A stretch of 64,000 nucleotides of DNA from Chondrosia reniformis (taxonomy: Eukaryota; Porifera; Demospongiae; Chondrillida; Chondrillidae), in assembly GCA_947172415.1 (NCBI GenBank), contig OX359198.1, positions 5,611,401 to 5,675,400 on the forward strand, written 5' to 3'. The translations under genes and the position numbers were made by a program. Shown here one piece after another: positions 34,801 to 50,000 of this stretch (position 1 is the first letter of the stretch; the number at the start of each line of letters is the position of its first letter). Below the pieces are notes generated by a model. That model was not told where the DNA came from, ran no database searches, and saw only the letters and a list, made by a program, of their open reading frames with translations.

Positions 34801-37800
34801 GGTGATGATTTGAACAAGATGTGACAAAAAACATGTAGAGAGGAAACGAGAGAAATTAGAAAATTTATGAAATGATACAACTTTACACTCTGCATGGAAT
34901 GTATCAATGCACTTGGCTAAGTCTTTCACAATATTTATCTAAACTTCATACAAACCAACAAATTACACTATACGGATATATACAAACTAATGCTCATACA
35001 AGTAATTGCAAGTCTGTCAAATATACACATGGTCAAGTTAAAAACTCACAGTCTATTGTTCCGTGGTGATGATTTGAACAAGATGTGACAAGAAACATGT
35101 AGAGAGGAAACGAGAGCAATTAGGAAATTTATCAAATGATACTTTACACAACTTTACACTCTGCAGTGAATGTATCAATGCATTTGTGTAAGTCTTTCAT
35201 CATATTTATCTATACTTCATACAAACCGACAAATTACACTATACGGATACATATAAAACTAATGTTCATACAAGTAATTGCAAGTCTGTCAAATATACAC
35301 ATGGTCAAGTTAAAAACTCACAGACTATTGTTCCGTGGTGATGATTTGAACAAGATGTGACAAGAAACATGTAGAGAGGAAACGAGAGCAATTAGGAAAT
35401 TATTGAAATGATACTTTACACAACTTTACACTCTGCAGTCAAAGTATCAATGCATTTGGGTAAGTCTTTCACCATATTTATCTACACTTCATAAAAACCG
35501 ACAAATTACACTATACGGATACATACATTTAATGCTCATGTAAGTAATTGCAAGTCTGTCAAATATACACATGGTCAAGTTAAAAACTCACAGTCTATTG
35601 TTCCGTGGTGATGATTTGAACAAGATGTGACAAGAAATATGTAGAGAGGAAACGAGAGCAATTAGGAAATTTATGAAATGATACTTTACACAACTTTACA
35701 CTCTGCAGTGAATGCATTCGGGTAAATCGTTCACCATAAGTATCTACACTTTATACAAACCGACAAATTACACTATACGGATATATACAAACTAATGCTC
35801 ATACAAGTCTGTCAAATATACACATGATCAAGTTAAAAACTCACCCGCTATTGTTACGTGGTTATGAATTGAACAAGATGTGACAAGAAACATGTAGAGA
35901 GGAAACGAGAGCAATTAGGAAAATTATGAAATGACACTTTACACAACTTTACACTCTGCAGTCAATGTATCAATGCATTTGGGTAAGTCTTTCACCATAT
36001 ATATCTAAACTTCATACAAACCAACAAATTACACTATACGGATATATACAAACTAATGCTCATACAAGTAATTGCAAGTCTGTCAAATATACACATGGTC
36101 AAGTTATAAACTCACAGTCTATTGTTCCGTGGTGATGATTTGAACAAGATGTGACAAGAAACATGTAGAGAGGAAACGAGAGCAATTAGGAAAATTATGA
36201 AATGATACTTTACACAACTTTACACTCTGCAGTCAATGTATCAATGCATTTGGGTAAGTCTTTCACCATATTTATCTAAACTTCATACAAACCAACAAAT
36301 TACACTATACGGATATATACAAACTAATGCTCATACAAGTAATTGCAAGTCTGTCAAATATACACATGGTCAAGTTAAAAACTCACAGTCTATTGTTCCG
36401 TGGTGATGATTTGAACAAGATGTGACAAGAAACATGTAGAGAGGAAACGAGAGCAATTAAGAAATCTAATGAATGATACTTTACACAACTTTACACTCTG
36501 CAGTGAATGTATCAATGCATTTGGGTAAGTCTTTCACCATATTTATCTACACTTCATACAAACCAACAAATTACACTATACGGATATATACAAACTAATG
36601 CTCATACAAGTGATTGAAAGTCTGTCAAATATACACATGGTCAAGTTAAAAACTCACAGTCTATTGTTCCATGGTTATAAATTGAACAAGATGTGACAAG
36701 AAACATGTAGAGAGGAAACGAGAGCAATTAAGAAATTTAATGAATGATACTTTACACAACTTTACACTCTGCAGTGAATGTATCAATGCATTTGGCTAAG
36801 TCTTTCACCATATTTATCTACACTTCATACAAACCAACAAATTACACTATACGGATACATACAAACTAATGCTCATACAAGTGATTGAAAGTCTGTCAAA
36901 TACAGTAGACATGGTCAAGTTAAAAACCAATAATACAAACAGTTATAATAACCTTTAATAACCTTTTTCAGTGGATATTTTTGTATATCCAGAGTCATAT
37001 GTATATATGTATATACGTATAAGTTAACCAATGGCTTGTGAGGTGCTACTGCATATATGTACGTAACTGATTGAGGCGGTCAATCATATTGCACAAGGGC
37101 CTTCGTGTGTTATATGAATTGACCATCTCATCATTTTAACACCTAATATACCAGGACAACATCCTGGTTTATACGTACTTATAAGGCCTGGTTGTTACTT
37201 GCTAGGAATCAACAGCTGGCTATGCTCTACCACTGAGCTACATACATACCCTGAATGAAACTATCAAATTGCAAATTATTTATCTTTTGGATGGTTCATC
37301 CTTCTTTTTGAATGAATACAAGCAAGTAGTCAAATGGGGGATATCAACAACAATGCTAACTACCTCAAAACTGGCTCCATTGCTTGGGACAAGGCTAAGA
37401 TTATAGACAGGGAGACCCACTGGCAGAGGACAAGGGTCAAAGAAGCCATCCAGATGCAGAAACATCAGGAAAGTATGCATTGTTTTACACCACACCTGGA
37501 GACAATCTAATATTCATACTTCCTGTTTTTACTTCCTGCTGGTGATCACATGACAGGAAGCAGAAAGGGCGAGAAGAAAATTCTATAAGAAGGCACTCCC
37601 AACTTCAACCATCAGGTACTGAAGACCCTCAAGGTCAAAACGTTTAACAATAAAACTGCATCTCTGGATGCTCAAAAAGTCAAAGGATGAACCATCCTAA
37701 AGATAAGCTCCACGTGGTTAAAAGGAATCCTTATTTTATTTGTTATGAAAACTGCATGTGGATCAAGTCATACAAAGACTTATATATTTGTCCTTATAAA

Positions 37801-40800
37801 TGCTGCATGAATGGTAGATTTCCATGCAGGTTGACAGATCTTTAGTATACAATTGATTTCATGGATATGGGGGAAGTCATTAGAATATATTATCGGACAG
37901 CCTAATAATACAATAGTGGTAAAGGCAGTGAGTTTATAAATCATGTATTGTAACAATGTGCATACGCATCAGCAGCAGTATATGTAGCTATGTATACACA
38001 TAGTTACGTAGTAAGAATCATACATAATAACTTACGTGAATTAATGATAGTTAGGTTTTGAACAGTTTGGCTTAATGACAAGCAATTGTAGAAACCTTGG
38101 GAAGCACAGTTTGTCATTAGCATCTTCAAGCAATGGCCGCTTCTTAGTGTCTTTTCTAATAAGCAGTAGTCAATATCCTGCCATATATAATTAAAACAAT
38201 TAAAAATCACAAGCATTATCTTCACTCAAACTGCATAGTTGCATCTGATTCATAAAATAGTCATAATAATAAAAGTTCCCCGCCCTCTTCCCTCCTTCTA
38301 TGTACCTACAAATATACATATATGTACGTATATACATTTTATTATATTATTGCATGTACGTACGTAACTTGCACGAGGGCATAATTTAGATTATTAGCCT
38401 GAAATGCTACAATTATGCCCTCAAAAATACAAATTACAATAAAAATCAAAAAGTAAAATATTTTTATGTATATAAGTAATTTCCAAAGTGCATACAGTTC
38501 AGTGTACATGAGATTTTAAAGGTACGTATAGTCTTTGGTATTTAAGTAGTCCTTTCATAAACTGATACTCATAGGCAAACAGAAAAAGGGTAGCAACTAC
38601 AGGGGCACAGTCAGTAGCCATAGGCATACCTACATATACACATATAGCTTAAATTGTCAATTAAAGCCTTAAATATAGTTAAACCATATTGCAAACCATA
38701 TGCATTTATCTACAGTATACGTATATGGACACATGTAGCAAATACTTACAGTAGATGTGCTAAACAAAAATTTCTTCAATGTGCATACAAGGGTTTAGTA
38801 ATACATGCAGCGTTCCATGCATATCAAGTAATGGCTTCACAACAATGTATGTTTTACAAGAACTAAAGATAAGTGAGTATACAATTTTCATTGCCTCAAT
38901 TAAAACATTTCATTGTACATGCACAGAGAATATGGTTCATTAATTGTAATTTTTTGATATTAACTGATAAATTGTTGATCAATAACTTAACATGTATATC
39001 CTATTGGAGATTTTAAATTAAATCAGAGGTACTGTAAAAAACTTCTTCAAAATATGCATACATCTAAATAAATCCCTAGCTCACGCTATATAACTGAAGA
39101 CATGCTACGTATGATCTACATGTCCTCCAGTATTTTGCATCTCATTATTTGTTAGATTATTCAGTAAAGAACAATTTAAAGATCTAGAGCTACATAAGTT
39201 AGTAACAATACAGATATATTCATACATTATAAGAGACTTGAATCAATTAATGCTGATATACGTAGGTAGAGATGATACGTATGAAATCTAAGATACCATT
39301 TTCCTACATGCTATATGCCTATTCTGTAAAAGAGCCTATAGGGGAACTAAACCTGAAGAGAGCTTTTGGATGAGGATACAGGAGTCTTTTCTTTTCCCTT
39401 CTTTCATCTTCTTCTCCACTGGGTCAGACAGCCGTTTCTGGGAATTCCACCCTTCATCAGTGATCCTGGGAGTTTTTGTCTTTTCTTTATCTTGATCTTC
39501 TGTGAATCCTTGGCACACTGTATATATTTGTCTGAATAGAGGCCCGGGCCTGCATGCACTGTATTTTGTCTTGGTGAGTTAGTTTTGACCCGGCCACTAT
39601 TTGAGACCCGCCTTCTTTTAACAAATAGCCCAGCTGACCCCCAACTTCCATATGAACAAATATGGTATGTATGTGTAGACGCATGGTAGCAGCTGTATGT
39701 AGGGAACTTACTTCCTTGACAACCAGTTCCTCAATGTCAAAATTCAATTTCTCCAACATTTTTAATGAGAAAACTTTGCTGAGTGCATCTGGAGTGGTTG
39801 GTTGTCCAATAGAAATACTCAGATCTCTTAAACAGCATTTTGGTGGAAATGCAACATTCACATCTAATCAAAAATAAACATAATAAATTAACATTTGCTT
39901 CTTGGAGCTTGGCTGGTACATCAGAGAAGAGTCAGGAGAGGCCTTGTTGTGCCACTACCTACTCCAAAGGACTGCAGTGGCTGTCCAGAGGGGAACACTG
40001 CAGCACATCCCCAGTTGGCAGTGACTTAATTGTAAATGTTAATTTTATTTTGATACTGTATATTATTATCAATGTTTAGTTTTTCATTTCTCTTATTTAC
40101 GTAATCAGCTATTTGCTGATAATAACGGGTATTCTTACCATAACTTATAGACTTTTTATATAAATTCAAGCATTCGATTGGTTCAGTACATAAATTAGTT
40201 GAACAAAATTCATGTTAAATTACTCTGATAATGTAAAGATGCAATAGAATATATATGTACTAATGTATTTGCATACATAAGACTGCCTGTATGAATTACC
40301 TTCAATTGATAATTTGTCAATTCTACAACCCCTAAATTTCTCCAGATCGTTGTTACTGATAAAAATACCATTTAACTGATCAGGTGAGAGGGTAACACGA
40401 TCGAATTCCAAACTAGTGAGATGGGAGCACATGGACAGACAGTGTGACACTACCATTGTGTCAAATGGACTGTGACCGAAAATATGTAGCTCTTTTTTGA
40501 AGTATTTCATGACTTCTTTGGTCTTTGGCTCATTTTGGGACTCATACAAGGCATGAAAGAGGAAAAGTAGATTTTCATCAACTTTATTAGTAGCAATAGC
40601 ATTCCTTGCTGGTACCAGTGCCCCGCTATTACACCCCTCACCCTCAGGTGCTAAGCAATCAATCACCCCCTCACAGGTCAGCTTGGTGAGACCTGCATAG
40701 AAACGGAATACTACAGCAAATGATGGATCCCAAATGTGCTCCTTCCAAAAGGACAGCTGCTCCTTTGGTGGCAGCTGCTGGAGATGGTGGGCTGCAAAGA

Positions 40801-43800
40801 ACTCTTGCAAGGTGGCATGGGAGAAATTGAAGGTGTACTTCGCCATGTATCCCACAGTACCAGCATAAACATGAAGGAGACCTTTGAAGAAGGTATCCAC
40901 CATCTTCCTCTTATAGGAGGGAAATATTTTGTTAATTGTGTTCTCTTCAAAGATGAAGGCTCTAGGAGAGGAACAGATTCCTTTGAATGCCAGTTCTCCT
41001 AACGAGGAAACCAAACTCTTTATTACCTCTGATTGAGCAGTGAGTAGAGAATCAAAGTCAGCATCTTTTTCTTCTGCATTACATTTTCCGAAAAATACCT
41101 GAGTAGTGTAGACATCATAACATCCTGTCATTGTGGAAGGGAAAACTGCAGTAGAAAGATCGAAGATTGAGCAAAAGATGAACAGGTTCATTGGGAGGTA
41201 AGCTCCTCTCATTAGATCAGGTCGGTCTTCAAGTGTTGACATCATGGCTTTGGCAGTTGAGGGATCTTTGCTAAAGAACTCCTTCACATATGAATCAATT
41301 GCTCCTTTATCAAATCCCCGAATTTCATAGAATGTGGCACGATGTTGTTGGAGGTCAGGACACACACCAGGACGGCTGGAGAGAATGATGGAAGACTCTG
41401 CCAATATTTCCCCCTTCAAAAGCTGCAGTAGAATGGACTTTGAACTGCCCTTCACCAGATCCCTAGCTTCATCAGCTCCATCAAATACAAAGAGCACTTC
41501 CTTCCCCTTTGTGTCCCTCAGCCATCTTAATAAGCTATCCATGTCGATGGATGGATCACGTGCTACATAATACTTTAGGAGGCCTTCTAGATCAGTAGCA
41601 CTAGCTACTGTGTCTTCACGTAATGGGAAGAACAAGACTAAAGGGAAGTCGCTGGCCATTTTGGACTGGGCTATCTTGCGACAGATGTGTTTCAATGTAG
41701 TTGTTTTACCCATTCCAGCTTGGGCATACAAGAATCTTATTCTATTTTCATGGCGCTTGAGAAGATCTTCAGCAGCAATAGTGTTGTAGGTTTGGCTCTG
41801 TGGTCCACAATCACAAAAATATTGTAAGGCTTCTTGTCGATCTCCTTTCTTCTTGGCTGCTGGAATGTTCTGGCACATGGCCAACCTGACATAGTTAATG
41901 TCGTATGGTCCTTCACTTAGCTTAAACTGTTTGTAGCGATCACATGTATGTTCTCTCAGTTTGAGCACAGAATCCTAGAGTGTATATACAAATTAAGATC
42001 CATTAATGTTTTATATTATATAGGTAAGGAGAGAATGTATATACGTATGTCTATGTAGCTTTTTATAGAGCGTACAACTGTTTATATGTGGTATAGTTAA
42101 GGGTGGAGTGTGATCACGTGCATGCATGCAGCTGCTGAGATTCACAATCAATATTCAGGACACTACTAAATATATCCTTTAAAAAGGTACATTATACAAA
42201 CTGGTCACTTTATAGCAGCATTTAAGATCTATATATTCTGATTTGTTATGAATCCCATGTATCAGCTATATTTTTAAAGAACCCTGATTAACAACCATTT
42301 GTGTGATAATGAACCTCACACTACCGCATCATGTTCATATATCACACTTACTGGTATAGGTCGCGAGGAAGATCCCATAGTTGACGCGCTGTTTTCCTGT
42401 GCCTCAGGTGTTCCTACATACCATCAACACCACAATTAAATGCAAAATATGGCAAACATAAATAGGGAAACAATAATTAGGCAAACTGGTGAGAATTCAC
42501 CAATAATTAACTGTCATGCAAAACCAATGATGGTATTAATCTGGTGGATAATAGAATCCATATTAAGGCAGCTGCTCTTGACAGCAAACCATCATCATCC
42601 AGGAAGATAATCATTTATATACTGTAACATCTCTTTACATGTATAAAGAGATATTTACATTGAAACCTGTTATAGTGAACACTCTGGTATAGCAAACCTT
42701 TTGTGTGGAACCAAGGGGGTTATTATACTGAGGTCTGGCTGTATATACGTACAATAGTAAGGGTTACATGCTTACTAGGAAAGTGTTTCAACAAGCTCTC
42801 TGCTTCAGGTCTACAGTCACTATCACTTAGTATACTGCAAAGTGACTCAAGTGTCCTGTCCTCATCTCCTGTTCCTCCTTCTCTTCTTAGCCACAAACCA
42901 AAAACTTTCCACAGACGGTCATGATCCCCCTGAGTGTCACTCTCAATAGCAGACACTTTGTTATAGGTAAACCCAAGAGCAGTAGCTATATGTTTCCACA
43001 TGTGAGGTACCTCATCAATTACATACTTCTTGAGTGTACCCATGATATGGTCTTTGTCATTGAGGCACACACTATAGACAAACATGTCCACATATACGTA
43101 CATGCCTGTACAACCATTAAATGTATGAGATGAAGTAACACATTATTAGAAACACATGCATGCAGATTCACTTTGTATACATACCTAACATTCAAAGTGG
43201 TTCCAGTACCGCCACTGCTGTCATGTGATTTTGCAGTCACTTCAGCTTCTGTCACTGTATATAAGAAAATACATTACCAGAGAGTTGTTTAATTATCAAT
43301 TTAATAAATTTATATATTTAGAAAATATTATGTAAATGAAAGTGCATGGCAAAGCAATAAAGTGATGGTTACAGTGCCAGGGGGGCTCAGGTGAATTAAC
43401 TGGTGGTTGTCAGGAAGACAGTAAATTACCATGAGTGAACTACTAGAGAACAATAAAAATTTTCTACAAAAGTAGTGATGATGTAGGGATGGCACAAAAA
43501 GCACAGAAACAAGAAAGGGATGTTACACAGTGAAGCATTAGCTATATATGCATGAATTATACAACACCCTTGCTTGTAGGATTTAAAATTTAGAGTATTT
43601 TCGCTTAAGAAGTAGTCCAAAGGCTTATTTCGTTTTTTAGTTACAGCAGGCGAAGAAGATGAAGAAGATGAAGAAGATGAAGATGAAGAAGAAAACGAAA
43701 ATGGGAAATTTCAAAGTTCATTCATTTGCCAGCGGAACACAGTTGCTTCCCTTAAAGGCCAGTTTATAGCATGGCTGGTCTATTTTTAACTATACATAGC

Positions 43801-46800
43801 CTTTTTTCGGCGATTTTCAGCCTATTCAGATTTTCGCTCATATACAGATGTATAGGGAAAACGAAACAACCGGTACCATCCCTACATAGAGAGTACTACC
43901 GTACTCTCTGATAACTGCTGCTTTCACATTAATATACATACACATGTAATGTGCTATACATCTTTGATGGACTTACAGTCAACTGACTGTAGAAACTATA
44001 TACTCTCAGCCTGATATAATATGCAATAGTAAATGTTAATATATTACAGCATGGCAGTTGTACAGGTCCATAAAGGCTATATTACAGTTTGGTTAGTGCA
44101 ATCTGGATAACACACATATTAAATGATCTCTTATTCATTTAACTTGGCATACCAGGCACTGAGTGGATTTCTGAAGAATTAGATCCATCACGCTTGCTAC
44201 TAGAATGGATTGACACAGTAGATTTTCCAAGTGAATCAGAAGGCATCTGTAATAAGGTATATCATTGCTTAATGTGCATGTATAACAGTGTAAATGCAAA
44301 AAATGTAAATTTTGCAAATGAGCCAGGACAGATAAGATATTGGTGTAGAAATATTTTCACACATGTAGCACACTTTACATGAAGATATTAATTATACCAG
44401 AAATCTTCCAATTACACATTAAATCTTTGACAAGTGGATGCCTTTTCTGGTCTATATTTTTGTGGTGGTGCCCATAAATAAAACAGATACTTTTGCATTA
44501 ATGGTATACATACGTATACACATTGTATATACGTAGGATATGCATGCATCATATAAAATCCTAATAGGATTATAGACACTATATAGTAATCCTATAATGC
44601 ATATCGCAAACATTACAGAGGTTACACTAAACATATACATATACTATATAGTTAATAACTAAAAGGGTAAAATATAACAAAATCCAGCTATTACTGTATA
44701 TGTAACTCAATGAATAAGAATATATTTCAACCATATATGTACCTGGTGCAAAGCATCCAAACTTCCATCTCCACATTCACTGCTTGCTGGGGGCGTGGAC
44801 ACAGACTCAGATTGGGGTGGGAGTACACCCTCTGAAGACTGGTCTGATGCTACAAAAGAAAGAAAAGTGAGAGTGTTCATGATACACTGCATAGCCAGAA
44901 ATATTACTAGGAAGATTGCTTAACTTAAACAATTTGGCAAGGTATGCAATAGTAAATGTTAATAGATCCATATTCATATAACTTGGCATACCAGGCACTG
45001 GGTGGATTTCTGAAGAATTAGATCCATCACGCTTGTTACTGGAGTCAATTGACACAGTAGGTTCTTGAAATGAAGGCATCTGCAGTGAGGTATATAAAGT
45101 ATAAAAGTGCAATTGTATACAGATAATACATAGTGGTGATGCAGAATTCTAGACATCCGAAAATTCCATGTTAGGGAGGTTTTCCTCAATTCAGAGGATT
45201 TGTCACATTAACTATATGACATACATACGTATGTAGTAAGTGAAAGCAAAATAAGAGCTAGTTCTGTTGAAATACCATGCAGAAGATTAGAGTGGGGACA
45301 CCATTATACATCTTTGATAACAATCACGACAGATCATGATTTCTCTCCACCCACTGACATCTATTCCCATCACCAGAAGGTTTGAGATGCCTGCAAGATA
45401 TCGGCCATGGCAGAAGTGCTGATTGAGAATGCCCCAGATGTGCATCCCCAAGCCCATGCCTTTTGGCTTACTCAACCATGGAGTTAGGTACCTGGTTAAA
45501 GGCTTTACCAACTCCCTAAGCCCAAGAATGGACGAAAACACTGTGGGGCCTTTGTCTAGGTACCATGCACCCTCAGTCATCCCCATTAACCTGAATACAC
45601 ATGACCCCAACTGTGTTTGGAGAGTGAGGGCCATCACCACTGGCATGCTGCATTTAATGATATCTTGCATAGAGCACTTGCTGCAGCACATGTAACATCT
45701 AGATTGGCGCCTGCTGGAATCTGTTGTATGGCAAAAAGGCCCATGCAGATGAAATCACTGTTTTACCACAAAAGAGTGCCAAGCTCCTTGTATGGGACAC
45801 AACTTGCCTGAGACCTTTGCACCACACTACTTGGCAAATACTACAAGCCATGCAGGAACTGTTGCAGCTGTAGAAGAGGAACGGAAGAAGGCAAAGTACA
45901 TCTCCCTTGATCAGACAGTGCCATTCTTTCGTAACAGTGGCCATTGAGACCATGCATGGCTCTAAAACTTTGAAGTTCCTGAGGGAGCTGGGCCAATCCC
46001 AATAGTGGGCTTCTGTTGACACCAGGTCCTATGATCATCTCATCTAGTATCTGTCAGTGGCAGTGCAGAGGGGGAATTCAGCCTCTGTGCTGGGCAGTGC
46101 AAGGAGTTTGGTAGTCCCTGATGTACTTGGAGATGCATAACTGTACTGAATATTTGGGGTCAATGTCCCAACCTATGTTACATGTGTACTCTCTCACTGT
46201 GGCTGTTTAAGGTGTTTCTGGATAATATTGTGAAGGAGGCAAGAGAGGGCTTCAAGGAAGGAGTGAGACTGCAGAATGAGAAGGTCGATGTTTTACTTTT
46301 TGCTGACAATATGGTTTTGGTGGCAGACAGTGAAGAGTCCCTGCAAATGAATTTGAAGTAAATGTATGAGGCACTGACAAAGTGGGAAATGAAAATGAAT
46401 TGCAGAAGTAATGAAGGTGGGGAGAGAGAGAGGACATTGCCGTGTGGAAGTTGGGGACAGGAAGTTGGAGTCATGCAGTTGAGGTAGTGAAGTATTTGGA
46501 CAAGTAGGGATGGAAGGATGGAGGAGGAGATTAGGAGTAGGATTGGGAAGGCAGCAAGGATAATAGGGGTGTTGAATGATCCAGTGTGGAGGTGAAAGGA
46601 ACTAAGTAGGAAGACAAAATTGAAAGTATTCAATGCCATAGTAGTATCCACGCTGGTGTATGGTAGTGAAACGAGGGTACTAAGTAAACAACAGGAGTCA
46701 GCTATACAGGCAACAGAAATGAGGGTGTTGAGAAGAATATCAGAGAAGAGAAGGGTGGACAGGGTGGGAAATGTGGAGATTAGAGAGGAGCTGAGACAAG

Positions 46801-47047
46801 AGGGGGTGCTAGAGAAAGTGCTTGGAGTCAGGTGAGGTGGAGAGAAGCCTTGGTAGAGATGGAACCTTATGGATTAGTAAGGAGAGTATATGAAGCTGAG
46901 ATGGAAGGCAGAAGAGGAAGAGAGGGAGGCCAAAAAAGAAATGGATTGATAATTTTAAAATAATAATACTATTTAACTATGTAATATGTCTATCTGTCAT
47001 AATTATTGTAAGGACAACCTCCTGCATAGGAGATATGGTCCTTTTGG

Positions 47048-47083
<36 letters not shown>

Positions 47084-50000
47084 CCCAACCTGTCTCTTGA
47101 TTGATTTGACTGTATACATATGTTCTCTTTGAATATTATTACCATCCAAGTTTTAATAGTTTATTTTCCATGTCATGTGTTACTAAATTTATAAAATCTG
47201 GCTAATAGTTGATGTAACTTAATTTAAATACTATTATATTTTCATCCACACATATACCTGATGTAAAACTTCCAAACTTTTACATTCACTACTTGCAGAG
47301 GGTGTAGTCAAAGATTTAGTTGGGGGCAGACACTCCATATCTTGGTCTGATGCAGAATCTACACAAAGACAAGAAAAAAATTACAGAGTTCATCACATAG
47401 CTACGTATTGCTAATCAAAATCCTCAATTATCAACAGATGAACCATTCTGACCTAATCACAATTAAGAAATTTTTAATTTTTATAGTTAATATACGGTAT
47501 GTGCCTTAAATAAGGTAACAGTAAACACACTTTAACTTTTAACTGTTAACCAATTGTTACTACGAGGTGTGATCTTAGCAAGAGTGTGAAATTATCAAGA
47601 ATCAACTTCAAGTTTATTCAAAGCTCTATAGGCGATGGACAGTGTATTAATTCATTATGTTAACAACAAATCGTCAAGATACGATGGAAAAGACTTTTAT
47701 GAGCCGCTCGGAAAGATACATCAACAGCAGGGAACTATAGGAGATTTAGCCATCGGAGAAACTGTTACGATTAAAACGAAATCCAGCATTATATTTCTGG
47801 CTAACAAGCTGGTTAAAAATAAACTTTATATAGCTGCATAGACATTGCTGAAGCAACAACCATGTTTTAGTGACATTGGTATTGTTAATAATTTGGAAAT
47901 TGAAAAGAAGCCAAGCTCTTGACTGCAATCCATCATCATCCAGGAAGATATACAATACTATAACATCTCTTTATAAATATAAAGAGATATTTACATTGAA
48001 ACCAGTTATAGTGAACACTCTAGTATAGCAAACCTTTTGTGTGGAACCATTATACTGAGGTCTGGCTGTACATACGTACAATAGTAAGGGTTACATGCAA
48101 GTGTACATATACCACTTACTAGGAAAGTGTTCCAACAAGCTCTCTGCTTCAGGTCTACAGTCACTTTCACTTAGTATACTGCAAAGTGACTCAAGTGTCC
48201 TGTCCTCATCTCCTGTTCCTCCTTCTCTTCTTAGCCACGAACCAAAGACTTTCCACAGACGGTCATGATCCCCCTGAGTGTCACTCTCAATAGCAGACAC
48301 TTTGTTATACGTAAACCCGAGAGCAGTAGCTACATGTTTCCACTTGTGAGGTACCTTATCAATTACATACTTCTTGAGTGTACCCATGATGTGGTCTCTG
48401 TCATTGAGGCACACACTATAGACAAACATATCGACATGTACATACATGTACGTATATACAACCATTAAATGTATGAGATGAAGTAACACATTATTAGAAA
48501 CACATGCATGCAGATTCACTTTGTGTACATACCTAACATTCGAAATGGTTCCAGTACCGCCGGTACCATGGCTGTCATGTGATGTTGCAGTCACTTCAGC
48601 TTCTGTCACTGCATATAAGAAAATACATTACCAGAGAGATGCTTAATTAATTACAATTTAATAAATTTATATATTTAGAAAATATTAGGTATAAATGAAA
48701 GTGCATGGCAAAGCAATAAAATGATGGTTAGAGTGCCAGGGGGGCTCAGGTGAATTAAATGGTGGTTATACAATGTCAAGAAGACAGTGAATTACCATGA
48801 GTGAACTAACTGCTTCTTTCACATTAATATACATACACAAGTAATGTGCTATACATCTTTACTGGACTTCAGTCAACTGACTGTAGAAACTATATACTCT
48901 CAACCTAATTGACAGACTGTTAACTTTGCAAGGTATGGAATAGTAAATGTTAATATATTACAGCATGGTAGTTGTACAGGTCCACAAAGGCTATATTACA
49001 GTTTGGTTAGTGCATTTTGGCAACACATATTAAATGATCTCTCATTCATTTAACTTGGCATACCAGGAACTGAGTGGATTTCTGAAGAATTAGATCCATC
49101 ACGCTTGCTACTAGAATCGATTGACACATTAGATTTTCGAAGTGAATCAGAAGGCATCTGTAATAAGGTATATCATTGCTTAATGTGCATGTATAACAGT
49201 GTAAATGCAAAAAATGTAAATTTTGCAAATGAGCCAGGACAGATAAGACATTGGTGTAGAAATATTTTCACACATGTAGCACACTTTACATGAAGATATT
49301 AATTATACCAGAAATCTTCCAATTATATACACATTAAATCTTTGACAAGTGGATGCCTTTTTTGGTCTATATTTTTGTAGTGGTGCCCATAAATAAAACA
49401 GATACTTTTGCATTAATGATATACGTATGTATACACATTATATATAGGATATGCATGCGTCATATAAAATCCTAATAGGATTATAGACACTATATAGTAA
49501 TCCTATAATGCATATTGCAAACATTACAGAGGTTACACTAAACATATATACATATACTATATAGTTAATAACTAAAAGGACAAAATCCAGCTACTACTGT
49601 ATATGTAACTCAATGAATAAGAATATATTTCAACCATATATATGTACCTTGTGCAAAACATCCAAACTTCCATCTCCACATTCACTGCTTGCTGGGGGCG
49701 TGGACACAGACTCAGATTGGGATGGGGGTACACCCTCTGAAGACTGGTCTGATGCTACAAATTAAAGAAAGAAAAGTGCATGAGAGTGTTCATGATACAC
49801 TGCATAGCCAGAAATATTGCTAGGAAGATTGCTTGACTTAAATAATTTGGTAGATAATATACCTTGGCTATTTCAGCAGTCACTGAATTTACAACAATAT
49901 TCTTAACTCATACATCCATGTGACAAACAAGTAAAATAACAAAATAGGGGCTCCTTGGATGCCCCAATAAAGATGTTACAAGTAGGAAGAACAGTGTTGC

